Below are positions 18,197 to 28,736 of a stretch of DNA of 64,000 nucleotides, piece after piece (position 1 is the first letter of the stretch; each line of letters opens with the position of its first letter). The stretch is from Hasllibacter sp. MH4015 (GTDB lineage: Bacteria > Pseudomonadota > Alphaproteobacteria > Rhodobacterales > Rhodobacteraceae). Position numbers and translations under genes: made by a program. The notes beneath the pieces are model-generated. The model was not told the DNA's origin. It ran no database searches and saw nothing but the letters and a program-made list of their open reading frames with translations. The DNA lies in NCBI RefSeq assembly GCF_020177575.1, contig NZ_JAHTBK010000001.1, forward strand, positions 3,302,001 to 3,366,000, read 5' to 3'.

Positions 18197-18712
18197 ATGT
18201 CCGACGCTTCGGCAAACGGCGACGCCACCGAAGGGGCCGCACAACCGGCCACGCAACTTCCGAAGATGCAGATCCTCGGCCAATTCATTCGCGACCTGTC
18301 GTTCGAAAACGCGGCCGTACAAAATGCCGTCGCCGCGCAAGGCCAACCGGACATCCAGGTTCAGGTGGCCCTCGACGCGCGCAAGCGGACCACGGAAAAC
18401 CAGTACGATGTGATCATGAAGATGAAGGTCGAATCGCGGACCAAGGAAGATGAGCCCAAGGCGATCTTCCTCATCGAGCTGGAATATGGCGGGGTCTTTC
18501 TGATCGAGAACATCGCCGAACAGCAATTGCATCCGTTCCTGATGATCGAATGCCCGCGGATGCTTTTTCCCTTCGTGCGTCGGATCGTGTCGGACGTTAC
18601 CCGTGACGGTGGCTACCCGCCACTGAACCTTGACCAGATCGACTTCGTATCGCTCTACCGACAGCAGATCGCGGCCCGTCAGGCGCAGCAGGCACCGCAA
18701 GGCACCGCCTGA
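18197..18712 (+). CDS. secB: Protein-export chaperone SecB
   Basis: A 171-residue tetrameric chaperone that keeps preproteins unfolded and hands them to SecA. The SecB fold is recognisable by QFIRDLSFENAAV and LFPFVRRIVSDVTRDGGYPP, with LNLDQIDFVSLY near the C terminus. An AAGGAGAG ribosome site precedes the ATG. Its 3' end faces dnaQ with six bases between them, as in other alphaproteobacteria near oriC. Confidence 0.96.
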   Translation: MSDASANGDATEGAAQPATQLPKMQILGQFIRDLSFENAAVQNAVAAQGQPDIQVQVALDARKRTTENQYDVIMKMKVESRTKEDEPKAIFLIELEYGGVFLIENIAEQQLHPFLMIECPRMLFPFVRRIVSDVTRDGGYPPLNLDQIDFVSLYRQQIAARQAQQAPQGTA

Positions 18713-18718
18713 CCTGTA

Positions 18719-19420
18719 TCAGCCGAGCTTCCTCCAGAGCGGAGTGTCGCCCAAGCCCTCCACAAAGGCCGCATGTGCGGCCTTTTCCGTATCGGTGATG
18801 CGGGAAGGCAGGGGATTGACGCGCGGCTTCGGGCGCCAATTGTCGTCTGTCGCCTGGTCCGATTGCCGCGATTGCGCTTGCGACAGGGCAAAATCCGGCT
18901 GTTTACCACCGGTCAGTTCAAGGTAAACCTCTGCCAGGATCTCGGAATCGAGCAACGCGCCGTGTTTTTCGCGGGCGGAATTGTCGATCCCGAACCGGCG
19001 GCACAACGCATCGAGCGAAGCGGGCGAGCCCGGGAACCGACGGCGCGCGATTTTCAGCGTATCGAGCGCCTGATCGTTCGGAAGCTGGGGCTTGTTGGCC
19101 CATTCCAGTTCCGCGTTCAGGAAGCGCATATCAAACTCGGCGTTATGGATGATCATCCGGGCGTCGGCCACGAAATCCAGGAAATCCTGCGCGATGGTCG
19201 CGAAGAGCGGCTTGTCGGCCAGAAAGTCATTGCCGATCCCGTGAACCTCGAACGCCTCGGTCGGCATGTCCCGCTCGGGGTTGATGTATTGGTGGTATGT
19301 CTTGCCGGTGGGAACTTGGTTGAAGAGTTCAACCGCTCCGATCTCCACGATGCGGTGACGCGGCGTGTCGTAAGGGTTCAGGCCCGTCGTCTCAGTATCC
19401 AGAACGATTTCACGCATCAT
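18719..19420 (-). CDS. dnaQ: DNA polymerase III epsilon subunit (proofreading exonuclease)
   Basis: A 233-residue DEDD exonuclease that proofreads for the replicative polymerase. Exo I DTETTGL is near residue 8, Exo [11 protein letters not shown] near 94, and Exo III in [14 protein letters not shown]. The start codon overlaps the coaE stop by one base (TGATG). It is the last gene of maf-aroE-coaE-dnaQ. Confidence 0.96.
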   Translation of the reverse strand: MMREIVLDTETTGLNPYDTPRHRIVEIGAVELFNQVPTGKTYHQYINPERDMPTEAFEVHGIGNDFLADKPLFATIAQDFLDFVADARMIIHNAEFDMRFLNAELEWANKPQLPNDQALDTLKIARRRFPGSPASLDALCRRFGIDNSAREKHGALLDSEILAEVYLELTGGKQPDFALSQAQSRQSDQATDDNWRPKPRVNPLPSRITDTEKAAHAAFVEGLGDTPLWRKLG

Positions 19421-20007
19421 CAGGGGCCTTTGGTCAGATCAGACACCAAATGTGCCACGGCTTCGCGGGTTTCGTCCAGCGTATCTGTGCGAATGACGTA
19501 GGTGGCGCGAGCTTGTTTTTCAGCGTCGGGCATTTGGCGAGACAGAAGGTCATCCAGTGTGACGGGGTCGGTTCCCCGCGCGAGGACGCGACGTCGTTGC
19601 TCCTTGGAGTCCGTTGTCACGACGAGGCTTGCGTCGCAATGGGCATCGCCACCGGTCTCAAAGAGCAGCGGGATATCGAGGACGAGAAGAGGACGTTGGG
19701 CATGCATCTTGAGGAATTCGGCCCGGTCCGCTGCGACAAGCGGGTGAACGATTGCCTCCAACCGGCGGAGCAGGGACGGATCATCCGCGATTTTCGCCTT
19801 CAGCTCAGATCGGTCGACCGCACCGCCGGACACAGCGTTCGGCAAGATCTCGGCGATTCTCGGGACCGCCTGGCCGCCTGGCCCGTACAGCCGGTGAACC
19901 GCGGCGTCCGCGTCCCAGACCGGGACACCGAGGTCGCGGAACATTTCAGCCGTGGTGCTTTTACCCATTCCGATGGAACCGGTGAGACCTAGGACAAAGG
20001 GGTTCAT
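19420..20007 (-). CDS. coaE: Dephospho-CoA kinase
   Basis: A 195-residue kinase for the last step of coenzyme A synthesis. The P-loop [12 protein letters not shown] begins at about residue 7, and [10 protein letters not shown] and PLLFETG are family segments. The ATG at 20007 overlaps the aroE stop (ATGA); a longer frame upstream is only read-through of aroE. Confidence 0.95.
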   Translation of the reverse strand: MNPFVLGLTGSIGMGKSTTAEMFRDLGVPVWDADAAVHRLYGPGGQAVPRIAEILPNAVSGGAVDRSELKAKIADDPSLLRRLEAIVHPLVAADRAEFLKMHAQRPLLVLDIPLLFETGGDAHCDASLVVTTDSKEQRRRVLARGTDPVTLDDLLSRQMPDAEKQARATYVIRTDTLDETREAVAHLVSDLTKGP

Positions 20008-20837
20008 TCCAGCACCGCCGCGCGAAGATCTTCGTCGACGAACGGGGTGTAGCTGAACCAGCGTTCGAACCCCGGCACCGCCTGATGCAACAGCATGCCC
20101 AGACCGTCGACCGTTTCGCACCCGCGTAATGCAGCATCCTTCAGGAGTTCGGTTTCCAGCGGGGAATAGACGATATCTGTGACGATCGTGGGAGGGCGTA
20201 ACCGCGACAGGTCTATGTTGAGGGGCGCCTGACCCTCCATCCCTAGGGAGGTGGTATTCACGATGAGGGCGCTTTCCCCCACGAGTTGTGGGATTTGGGT
20301 CCAATCTTGCGGTGACACGCGCGCACCGAATTGTTCACGCAAGCCATCGGCGCGGGAGCGCGTGCGGTTCGCAACATAGACGGTGCGGGCCCCGTCAGAG
20401 ATCAGCGCCTGTACGATCGCCTTCGCTGCGCCGCCGGAACCCAAGACGAGGGCCGGACCGGCGGCCGCTGTCCAGCCGGGCAGGGATTGGCGGATGTTCG
20501 AAAGAAATCCCAGGCCATCGGTATTGTCTGCCTGGATTTGGCCGTTCGCGGTGAAGGTCAGCGTATTCGCCGCCCCGATCAAGGCGGCGCGATCGGTCAC
20601 GATATCGGCAAGCGACAGGGCAAGTTCCTTGTGTGGCAGTGTAACGTTCACGCCCACAAACCCCATGCGCGGCATCACGCCCAAAGCCTCCGGCAAATCC
20701 GCGTGGTTGATGTGGAGCGGGACGTAATGACCGGGCAGACCATATCGGCGCAGCCAATATCCGTGCAGCCGTGGCGACAGGGAATGGCCAACCGGATCGC
20801 CGATCACGCCGGCTAGCGGTACGGTCGGTTTGGTCAT
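20004..20837 (-). CDS. aroE: Shikimate dehydrogenase (NADP)
   Basis: A 277-residue enzyme reducing 3-dehydroshikimate in the shikimate pathway. The substrate site GHSLSPRLH is at about 18-26, catalytic Lys lies in NVTLPHKE, and DNTDGLGF and the NADP loop LGSGGAAKA are present. It overlaps maf upstream and coaE downstream by ATGA junctions. Confidence 0.95.
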   Translation of the reverse strand: MTKPTVPLAGVIGDPVGHSLSPRLHGYWLRRYGLPGHYVPLHINHADLPEALGVMPRMGFVGVNVTLPHKELALSLADIVTDRAALIGAANTLTFTANGQIQADNTDGLGFLSNIRQSLPGWTAAAGPALVLGSGGAAKAIVQALISDGARTVYVANRTRSRADGLREQFGARVSPQDWTQIPQLVGESALIVNTTSLGMEGQAPLNIDLSRLRPPTIVTDIVYSPLETELLKDAALRGCETVDGLGMLLHQAVPGFERWFSYTPFVDEDLRAAVLE

Positions 20838-21436
20838 GGCGTCAAATCCCCCCGCAGTCGGAGATAGGACAAGACCTCCAACAGGGGCAATCCAAGCACG
20901 GAGTACCAGTCGCCGTCTATGCGGGAAAACAATCGAACACCCTCACCTTCCGCCCGGTAGGCACCGACACAGTCGGATACGCTTGGCCAGGTCGCGTCCA
21001 GGTAAGCCTCAATCTCCGGCGTCGTGAGCGCGTGCATTGTCATGCGGGCGACACCGACGTGTCGCCAAACGGGCTTCGCGTCCTCGAATATCACGGCAGC
21101 AGAATAGAGGTGATGGGTCTTGCCCGAGAGCTGTGTGAGGTGGCCCGCCGCGTCCGAGCGGGTGGCCGGTTTGGAGAAGATATCTTGCTTGAGCGCGAGG
21201 ATTTGATCGGAGGCAAGGATCAGCCGGTCCGGGTTTCGATCCGCGGCGCGGCGGGCCTTAAATTCGGCGAGCGTATCCGCAATCGACCGAGGATTCGCCC
21301 CCTCCGCAACGAGGCTGTCGCGGATCGCATCTTCATCAACGCGGACGGGATGTGATTCGAACGGAACGCCTGCTCGGGCCAACATTTCGCGCCGCGCGCT
21401 GGAAGCTGAAGCGAGGATCAGGGGGGACATGGACAT
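20834..21436 (-). CDS. maf: Maf family nucleotide pyrophosphatase
   Basis: A 200-residue Maf/YhdE-like house-cleaning nucleotide pyrophosphatase. It shows LILASASSARREML at the N terminus, the SDQIL motif with the catalytic aspartate, and SVSDCVGAYRAEGEG. Start at ATG 21436 or 21430; neither has a clear ribosome site, and an in-frame ATG at 21517 adds no conserved residues. It is the first gene left of the putative origin gap. Confidence 0.9.
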   Translation of the reverse strand: MSMSPLILASASSARREMLARAGVPFESHPVRVDEDAIRDSLVAEGANPRSIADTLAEFKARRAADRNPDRLILASDQILALKQDIFSKPATRSDAAGHLTQLSGKTHHLYSAAVIFEDAKPVWRHVGVARMTMHALTTPEIEAYLDATWPSVSDCVGAYRAEGEGVRLFSRIDGDWYSVLGLPLLEVLSYLRLRGDLTP

Positions 21437-21982
21437 AAAGTTCTGGACGGTTCTGTGGGAAAGTCCGGCGAGAAGCCGGGGAGGAGAATTGGGCAAGTTG
21501 GGCCTTCTAGGGCCCATCGGGAAGATGCAGGAAACCTACCCAATTGGCCAAGGCGTTTTCCCCGGTGATGCTTTTCGGGCTGGATAAGGTATCGGGTGCT
21601 GTCCAAGATCCATTTTTCGCTGTTTTATCTACAGAGATGTGCACCAAACGATACCCTGTTAAGTATATGATTATAAAATGTATTTTGTATTTCGTTGGTC
21701 GTTTTCCCCGGAACTGCACAATCTTATTCCGATGTGGCCAAGCCTGTTGGGAAGTTGAGAGCGGCGGGGATATCCGAGAAATCCAAAGCGCTACTTACAA
21801 CAACAACAAGAATCTTCTTTCTTTATATTTTAGGGGAGCACCACAGTGAGCACCGAGTTGACAGGGGACGGGGAAGTGCTTACCTCCGTCCATGCACCCC
21901 GTTCGGGGACCGCATTTTCATAGACCTAGAAGACTTGGGTGGCCTGTCGAGGCCTGCCTTTTCGTCCCGTTGGAATATTCCC
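21437..21982. other. oriC: Gene-free 546-base gap between maf and rho, candidate chromosomal oriC
   Basis: The only gap longer than 300 bases. Its core 21661-21692 has 28 A/T in 32 bases in an otherwise GC-rich chromosome. TTATCTACA at 21625-21633 is one mismatch from the DnaA box TTATCCACA, and a two-mismatch box lies at 21579-21587 on the minus strand. A 12-base direct repeat, CGTTTTCCCCGG (21554-21565 and 21700-21711), brackets the AT-rich core. Genes on both sides are transcribed away from it, and the flanking orders dnaQ-coaE-aroE-maf and rho-mnmE-mnmG-rsmG-parAB are those around Caulobacter oriC. The right part must also hold the rho promoter and leader; a TTGACA at 21858-21863 is present but its -10 is poor. 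Confidence 0.5.
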
Positions 21983-23254
<1,272 letters not shown>

Positions 23255-23264
23255 CCGAGGCGGG

Positions 23265-24548
23265 ATGATGCAAACCATTTTCGCCCAGGCTACAGCCCGG
23301 GGGAAAGCGGGCGTTGCGATCATCCGGGTATCTGGCCCGGATTCCGGCCCGATCTGTGATCTGCTGGTCGGTCAACGGCCGGAGCCTGGGCAAGCGTCGC
23401 TCCGGTTCGTGCGTGACGTCGACGGCACCGTCATCGATCAGGCCTTGATCCTGTATTTTGAGGGGCCCAAGTCTTTCACGGGCGAAGACGTTCTGGAGCT
23501 GCACCTTCACGGCAGTATTGCAGTGGTACGTGCGGTCGAGCGATTGATCAACGGAACAGGCTTGGCGCGGCCTGCCGAGGCGGGCGAGTTCACCCGGCGG
23601 GCGTTGATGAACGACACGCTGGATTTGGCGCAAGTCGAAGGTCTTGGGGATCTGATTGAAGCCGAAACGGAAGCCCAAAGGAAGCAAGCATTCGCTGTTT
23701 TCTCGGGCGCAGTTGGGGAGCAGACCGAGCATTGGCGCAACCAACTTTTGCGCGCTGCGGGTCTCATTGAGGCCACGATAGATTTCGTCGACGAGGATGT
23801 GCCGATTGATGTTTTTCCTGAGGTACGGCAGATCCTTTCATCTGTCAGCGCTGATTTGTCCAAGGAAATTGAGGGATCAATCGTCGCGGAACGTGTTCGG
23901 GATGGGTTCGAGGTTGCAATCATCGGAGCCCCCAATGCCGGGAAGTCGACGCTGCTGAACGCCTTGGCGGGGCGAGAAATTGCGATTACGTCCGAAATTG
24001 CTGGGACGACGCGAGATGTCATCGAAGCTCGGCTCGACTTGAAGGGCTTGCCGGTGACGTTTCTTGATACGGCCGGATTGCGGGACACGGAAGATGCTGT
24101 CGAGGCGATTGGCGTGGACCGGGCCATATCGCGAGCGAAAGCCGCGGATCTAAGGGTCGCGCTTGTGTCAGGCGATTGGATTGATGTGCCCGAGCTGGAC
24201 GGCCTGATTGATATAAGGGTCGGTGCGAAGGCCGATCTGCATGGGGGTGAAGGTGTTTCTGGTACAACAGGAGAAGGCGTCGAGCGTCTCCTGAGTGAGA
24301 TATCCGAGCGGCTGTCGCACCGGGTGCGCACAATCGGTGTCACGGTATCGGAACGGCAGCGATCAGGCATGCAGCGTGCAATGCGCGAGTTGGCCGAAGC
24401 CGAACGCGTGCTTGCTTGCGAAGAGCCGGTTGAGCTTGCCGCGGAATGCCTCCGCGCAGGGGTGACCGCGCTTGACTCCGTGATCGGGCGTGTGGATGTA
24501 GATGATATTCTGGGCGAGATTTTCAGCCGGTTCTGTATCGGTAAGTAG
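23265..24548 (+). CDS. mnmE: tRNA uridine-5-carboxymethylaminomethyl modification GTPase MnmE (TrmE)
   Basis: A 427-residue GTPase that with MnmG installs cmnm5U at wobble position 34. The N-terminal folate-binding domain begins [22 protein letters not shown]. The G domain has P-loop GAPNAGKS at 221-228 and switch II DTAGLRD. The C-terminal CIGK supplies the catalytic cysteine. The G4 motif reads AKAD where NKxD is usual. It sits 10 bases after rho. Confidence 0.96.
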   Translation: MMQTIFAQATARGKAGVAIIRVSGPDSGPICDLLVGQRPEPGQASLRFVRDVDGTVIDQALILYFEGPKSFTGEDVLELHLHGSIAVVRAVERLINGTGLARPAEAGEFTRRALMNDTLDLAQVEGLGDLIEAETEAQRKQAFAVFSGAVGEQTEHWRNQLLRAAGLIEATIDFVDEDVPIDVFPEVRQILSSVSADLSKEIEGSIVAERVRDGFEVAIIGAPNAGKSTLLNALAGREIAITSEIAGTTRDVIEARLDLKGLPVTFLDTAGLRDTEDAVEAIGVDRAISRAKAADLRVALVSGDWIDVPELDGLIDIRVGAKADLHGGEGVSGTTGEGVERLLSEISERLSHRVRTIGVTVSERQRSGMQRAMRELAEAERVLACEEPVELAAECLRAGVTALDSVIGRVDVDDILGEIFSRFCIGK

Positions 24549-24551
24549 GAG

Positions 24552-24567
24552 CGTTTCACGTGAAACA
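24552..24567. promoter_or_regulatory. parS centromere site overlapping the mnmG start
   Basis: CGTTTCACGTGAAACA contains the 14-base perfect palindrome GTTTCACGTGAAAC, one base off the 16-base ParB consensus. The GTG start codon of mnmG lies at the palindrome centre. ParB from the nearby parB should nucleate here. Confidence 0.9.
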
Positions 24568-26425
24568 TCCAGATTTCGACGTTATCGTTGTGGGCGCGGG
24601 CCATGCTGGGGTCGAGGCGGCGGATGCGGCGTGCCGCGCGGGGGCCCGGACAGCGTTGGTCACACTGCGTGCATCCGACCTTGGCGTGATGTCGTGCAAT
24701 CCGGCAATTGGGGGCCTGGGCAAGGGGCACCTGGTGCGGGAGATTGACGCCCTTGGCGGCGTGATGGGGCTGGCCGCGGATGCGTCTGGTATCCAGTTCC
24801 GGCTTTTGAATCGCCGAAAAGGCGCTGCCGTACAGGGCCCCCGGACGCAATCGGATCGCGCCCTTTATGCGCGGGCCATCCAAAGCCACGTTTCATCCAT
24901 TCCGAAGCTTACCTTGGTGGAAGGGGAAGTCGCCGATCTGCTTGATCGTATTGGTGAAATCAGCGGCGTGGTTTTATCCGATGGGAGCACGATCGAGGCG
25001 AGGTCAGTTGTTCTCACCACCGGGACGTTCCTGCGCGGTGTAATTCATATTGGCGATCAGCAAATCCCCGGTGGACGCTTCGATGCGGCCGCGACCCATA
25101 GGTTGGCGGATCGGATGATGGATCTTGGACTGCCATTGGGCCGCCTCAAGACTGGCACCCCGCCGCGTCTGGCCAGCCAGTCTATTCATTGGGACGTGTT
25201 GGACCATCAGCCCGCAGACGAAGATCCAGTCTTCTTCTCTTTTTTGACCCGACATGTTCATGCGAAACAGGTCACTTGCGGCATCACGCATACCAACGAG
25301 CGTACTCACGACATCATTCGCGAGAATCTGAGCCGCTCTGCGATGTATGGTGGGCACATTGACGGTGTGGGGCCCAGGTATTGTCCTTCCATTGAAGATA
25401 AGGTGGTGCGCTTTTCCGACAAACCGTCCCACCAGATCTTCTTGGAGCCCGAAAGCCTTTCTTCCGACGTGATCTATCCGAATGGCATTTCCACATCTTT
25501 GCCGGAAGATATCCAAACCGATTATGTGCGGAGCATCGTTGGGCTGGAACGCGCAGAAATTCTGCAGCCGGGTTATGCTATCGAATACGACTACTTCGAT
25601 CCGACATCGCTTGATGAAACGCTCGGATTGCGCGCCGCGCCTGGCATGTATCTGGCGGGCCAGATTAACGGAACCACCGGTTACGAGGAGGCGGCGGCAC
25701 AGGGCCTTGTGGCTGGTCTGAACGCTGCGCATGCAGCATTGGGGCGTGATCCGGTAACGTTCTCCCGGCGCGACAGCTATATTGGAGTGCTTGTCGACGA
25801 TCTGGTGACGCGTGGTGTGTCGGAGCCGTACCGGATGTTCACCTCCCGCGCGGAGTACCGCCTTTCCCTGCGCGCTGACAATGCGGACCAGCGCCTGACA
25901 CCGCTGGCGGTATCGCTCGGCATCGTCGACGAAACGCGCAGGTCTGGTTTCGATGAGAAGATGGCGCGATTGTCCGCGGCGCGCGATCTGCTGAACGAGA
26001 CCACTTTGTCGCCGAACCAAGCCCGCGTGGCGAACCTGGCGGTGAGCCCCGATGGAAAACGCCGGACCCTGTTTGAGCTGCTATCATTTCCAGACGTGGA
26101 GTTTGAAAATTTGCTGCCAGCTTGCGGTCTGCTCGACAATGTCGATGCAGAAACGCGGCAACAGATCTCCATTGAGGCAACCTATGCGACCTATGTTGCA
26201 CGTCAGGCAAGGGACGCGGAGGCCCTCAAACGTGACGAGGCGAAATCAATTCCCCCTGACTTCGATTATGAAGGGGTCGGCGGCCTGTCCAATGAGTTGC
26301 GCACGAAACTCGCCCGCGTTCGCCCGACTAGCATCGCGCAAGCCGCCCGGATTGACGGGATGACGCCGGCTGGGCTCGCTTTGATCTTGGCCAAGCTTCG
26401 CAATGTCGAGCGGTTGACGGCGTGA
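24560..26425 (+). CDS. mnmG: tRNA uridine-5-carboxymethylaminomethyl modification enzyme MnmG (GidA)
   Basis: A 621-residue FAD- and NADH-dependent partner of MnmE. The dinucleotide motif [15 protein letters not shown] is near residue 10, with [18 protein letters not shown] and the GidA signature [10 protein letters not shown] in the middle; the C-terminal helical domain binds MnmE. The start is GTG at 24560, the only reasonable start just before the FAD motif. An AGGAGCG ribosome site precedes the parS palindrome that contains the start codon. Confidence 0.96.
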   Translation: MKHPDFDVIVVGAGHAGVEAADAACRAGARTALVTLRASDLGVMSCNPAIGGLGKGHLVREIDALGGVMGLAADASGIQFRLLNRRKGAAVQGPRTQSDRALYARAIQSHVSSIPKLTLVEGEVADLLDRIGEISGVVLSDGSTIEARSVVLTTGTFLRGVIHIGDQQIPGGRFDAAATHRLADRMMDLGLPLGRLKTGTPPRLASQSIHWDVLDHQPADEDPVFFSFLTRHVHAKQVTCGITHTNERTHDIIRENLSRSAMYGGHIDGVGPRYCPSIEDKVVRFSDKPSHQIFLEPESLSSDVIYPNGISTSLPEDIQTDYVRSIVGLERAEILQPGYAIEYDYFDPTSLDETLGLRAAPGMYLAGQINGTTGYEEAAAQGLVAGLNAAHAALGRDPVTFSRRDSYIGVLVDDLVTRGVSEPYRMFTSRAEYRLSLRADNADQRLTPLAVSLGIVDETRRSGFDEKMARLSAARDLLNETTLSPNQARVANLAVSPDGKRRTLFELLSFPDVEFENLLPACGLLDNVDAETRQQISIEATYATYVARQARDAEALKRDEAKSIPPDFDYEGVGGLSNELRTKLARVRPTSIAQAARIDGMTPAGLALILAKLRNVERLTA

Positions 26426-27042
26426 TGGACCCTGGAGCCAGCAGAGATATCTCGGATCGTGTTTCACGTGAAACGCTCGACCGGCTGACGAGCTACCACG
26501 AACTCCTCCTCAAATGGCAGACAACGATCAATCTCGTCGCCTCATCAACGCTTGATGCCGCGTGGAACCGGCATTTTGTCGATGGAATTCAGCTCTGGGA
26601 CCACGCACCAAACCCTCAAGGGCACTGGCTTGATCTTGGATCGGGGGGAGGATTCCCGGGGCTGGTGGTGGCGGCAATCGCTCACGAGCAGGCACCTGAC
26701 TTGCGCATCACGCTTGTTGAAAGCGATATTCGCAAATGCGGGTTTTTACGCGAAGCTGCCCGCGCGATGGGCATCAAAGTCAATGTCCTCAGTCGCCGCA
26801 TCGAGGACATCCCGCCGCAGCACGCGGATGTTATCTCCGCCCGGGCGCTGGCGGGGCTGCCCAGACTTATGGAACTGGCCCTGCCGCACCTGGCCCCTGA
26901 CGGAGCATTGCTATTCCCCAAGGGTGAAAGCTACGCGGATGAACTTGAAAAGATACCGCCGGAGTGGCACACCACGACAGACGTCCTTCCAAGCATCACG
27001 GACCCGTCCGCGGTCATCCTGCGAATCCGCCGACCAGATTGA
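26425..27042 (+). CDS. rsmG: 16S rRNA (guanine527-N7)-methyltransferase RsmG (GidB)
   Basis: A 205-residue SAM-dependent methyltransferase that modifies G527 of 16S rRNA. The SAM motif LDLGSGGGFPGL is at about 69-80, and NLVASSTLDAAWNRHFVDG is a family segment. The ATG at 26425 overlaps the mnmG stop (TGATG); GTG at 26422 is the alternative. A parS site lies within codons 12-17. Confidence 0.95.
   Translation: MDPGASRDISDRVSRETLDRLTSYHELLLKWQTTINLVASSTLDAAWNRHFVDGIQLWDHAPNPQGHWLDLGSGGGFPGLVVAAIAHEQAPDLRITLVESDIRKCGFLREAARAMGIKVNVLSRRIEDIPPQHADVISARALAGLPRLMELALPHLAPDGALLFPKGESYADELEKIPPEWHTTTDVLPSITDPSAVILRIRRPD
26460..26475. promoter_or_regulatory. parS centromere site inside the 5' end of rsmG
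   Basis: TGTTTCACGTGAAACG contains the same 14-base palindrome as the site at 24552 and matches 15 of 16 consensus bases. It lies within rsmG codons that encode VSRETL, so the protein sequence accommodates the site. Confidence 0.9.
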
Positions 27043-27053
27043 AAAGCACGAAT

Positions 27054-27833
27054 ATGCGTATCATTGCGATCACCAATCAAAAGGGCGGCGTGGGGAAAAC
27101 AACCACAGCGATCAATCTTGGCGCAGCCTTGGCCGCCCTGAAACACAAGGTGCTGATCGTGGATCTGGACCCACAGGGTAACGCTTCGACAGGCTTGGGT
27201 ATTGATCAATCTCGCCGCGAGCGGACGACCTACGATCTTCTGATGGATGACGCGGCACTGGACGACGTCTGCCAGACAACCGATGTGGAATACCTCTGGA
27301 TTGCGCCAGCCACGACCGATCTGAGCTCGACCGATGTGGAGCTTGGGCAGAGGGATAATCGTGTTTTTCGATTGAAGGAGGCGTTGAATGACGCGGCACA
27401 ATCCTTCGATTTCGTCCTGATCGATTGTCCCCCCTCGCTTAGCCTTTTGACGGTTAATGCGCTTGTCGCGGCCCATGCAGCTCTGGTTCCTCTTCAGGCG
27501 GAGTTCTTTGCCCTGGAAGGCCTTTCGCAATTGATGCTCACAATTCGCGAGGTGCGGGAAACGGCGAACCCGAAACTTCGGATTGAAGGCGTAGTCCTGA
27601 CGATGCACGACACGCGCAACAATCTCAGCCGGCAAGTTGAGGACGATACCCGCAGCACGTTGGGCGACCTTGTTTTCAAGACGATGGTGCCTCGAAACGT
27701 CCGGTTGAGCGAGGCGCCGTCGTTCGCGATGCCTGTGATCGCCTACGATCCAGCCTCCAAGGGGAGCCAGGCCTACGTGAGCCTCGCGAGGGAGCTTCTC
27801 GCCCGCCAGCAAGCAACATTGGAGGGTGTGTGA
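27054..27833 (+). CDS. parA: Chromosome partitioning ATPase ParA (Soj)
   Basis: A 259-residue deviant-Walker ATPase that moves the ParB-parS complex. It starts MRIIAITNQKGGVGKTTTAI, with the signature lysine in KGGVGKT, followed by VDLDPQGNAST and DCPPSLSLLTVNAL. The ATG at 27054 is the family start; earlier in-frame codons lie within rsmG. It is followed immediately by parB. Confidence 0.97.
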   Translation: MRIIAITNQKGGVGKTTTAINLGAALAALKHKVLIVDLDPQGNASTGLGIDQSRRERTTYDLLMDDAALDDVCQTTDVEYLWIAPATTDLSSTDVELGQRDNRVFRLKEALNDAAQSFDFVLIDCPPSLSLLTVNALVAAHAALVPLQAEFFALEGLSQLMLTIREVRETANPKLRIEGVVLTMHDTRNNLSRQVEDDTRSTLGDLVFKTMVPRNVRLSEAPSFAMPVIAYDPASKGSQAYVSLARELLARQQATLEGV

Positions 27834-28735
27834 TGGCCAGAACCCCTGAAAAACGTGGTCTCGGCCGGGGGCTTTCCGCGCTCATGGCCGATATCGAGCC
27901 GGAACGATCTGAAACTGACACCTCATTGGATGCAGGATCAAGCGCGCGATCCGCTGAACGCACGGTGCCGATTGACAGTATTGCACCCAACCCCGATCAG
28001 CCGCGGCGCGCGTTCGATCAGGCCGCGCTGGATGACCTTGCCGCCTCGCTTCGCCACAAGGGCATCATCCAACCGCTTATCGTTCGCCCGGACCCCGATG
28101 ATTCCACGCGTTTCCAGATAGTGGCGGGCGAGCGTCGCTGGCGCGCGGCTCAAATCGCGCAATTGCATGACATCCCCGTTTTGGTCCGCGACCTCGACGA
28201 TACAGAGATGCTCGAAGTCGCGATTATCGAGAATATCCAACGCGCCGACCTCAACCCGATCGAAGAGGCGTTGGGATATCGCCAGCTTATCGACCGCTTC
28301 GGCCACACCCAGGAACAGCTCGCGACCGCGATGGGGAAAAGCCGAAGCCATCTTGCGAACACGATGCGCCTATTGCAATTGCCCGATGAGGTTCAGGCCT
28401 ACGTGAGAGACGGTGAATTGTCGGCAGGGCACGCCCGCGCTCTGGTGACAGCCGACGATCCAATCGCACTGGCGCGTCTTGCTGTATCGAAAAGCCTCTC
28501 GGTTCGCGACGTGGAGCAGGCGGCGAAGTCCGGACCCTCGACGTCGCGAAAAGGCAATCGCAGAGCGGCGAGTAAGGACGCCGATACCAAGATGTTAGAA
28601 AGCGACCTCTCGGCGGCGCTTGGCATGCTGGTGGTTATTGATCACGACACAGATGCGGGAGGTGGGAAATTGTCGATTAGATACAAAGACTTAAGCCAGC
28701 TGGACGATTTAATGCGCCTGCTGAACACAGCGTGA
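27833..28735 (+). CDS. parB: Chromosome partitioning protein ParB
   Basis: A 300-residue CTPase and parS-binding protein. The N terminus KRGLGRGLSALMAD is the conserved ParA-interacting segment. The CTPase motif GERRWRAAQIA and ENIQRADLNPIEEA are at about 100-140, and a helix-turn-helix (TQEQLATAMGKSRSHLANTMRLLQLP) recognises parS. A C-terminal dimerisation region follows. The ATG at 27833 overlaps the parA stop (TGATG) with GGAGG seven bases upstream. Confidence 0.97.
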   Translation: MARTPEKRGLGRGLSALMADIEPERSETDTSLDAGSSARSAERTVPIDSIAPNPDQPRRAFDQAALDDLAASLRHKGIIQPLIVRPDPDDSTRFQIVAGERRWRAAQIAQLHDIPVLVRDLDDTEMLEVAIIENIQRADLNPIEEALGYRQLIDRFGHTQEQLATAMGKSRSHLANTMRLLQLPDEVQAYVRDGELSAGHARALVTADDPIALARLAVSKSLSVRDVEQAAKSGPSTSRKGNRRAASKDADTKMLESDLSAALGMLVVIDHDTDAGGGKLSIRYKDLSQLDDLMRLLNTA

Positions 28736-28736
28736 G

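Noticed and set aside
21544-21849. A 101-codon frame in the maf-rho gap
   Set aside because: It has no ribosome site, spans the AT-rich core, has odd composition and no homology I recognise. The gap is better explained as origin plus rho leader.
21858-21886. TTGACA-N17-TACCTC as the rho promoter
   Set aside because: The -35 is perfect but the -10 matches only two of six bases, so it is mentioned in the gap entry but not listed as a promoter.
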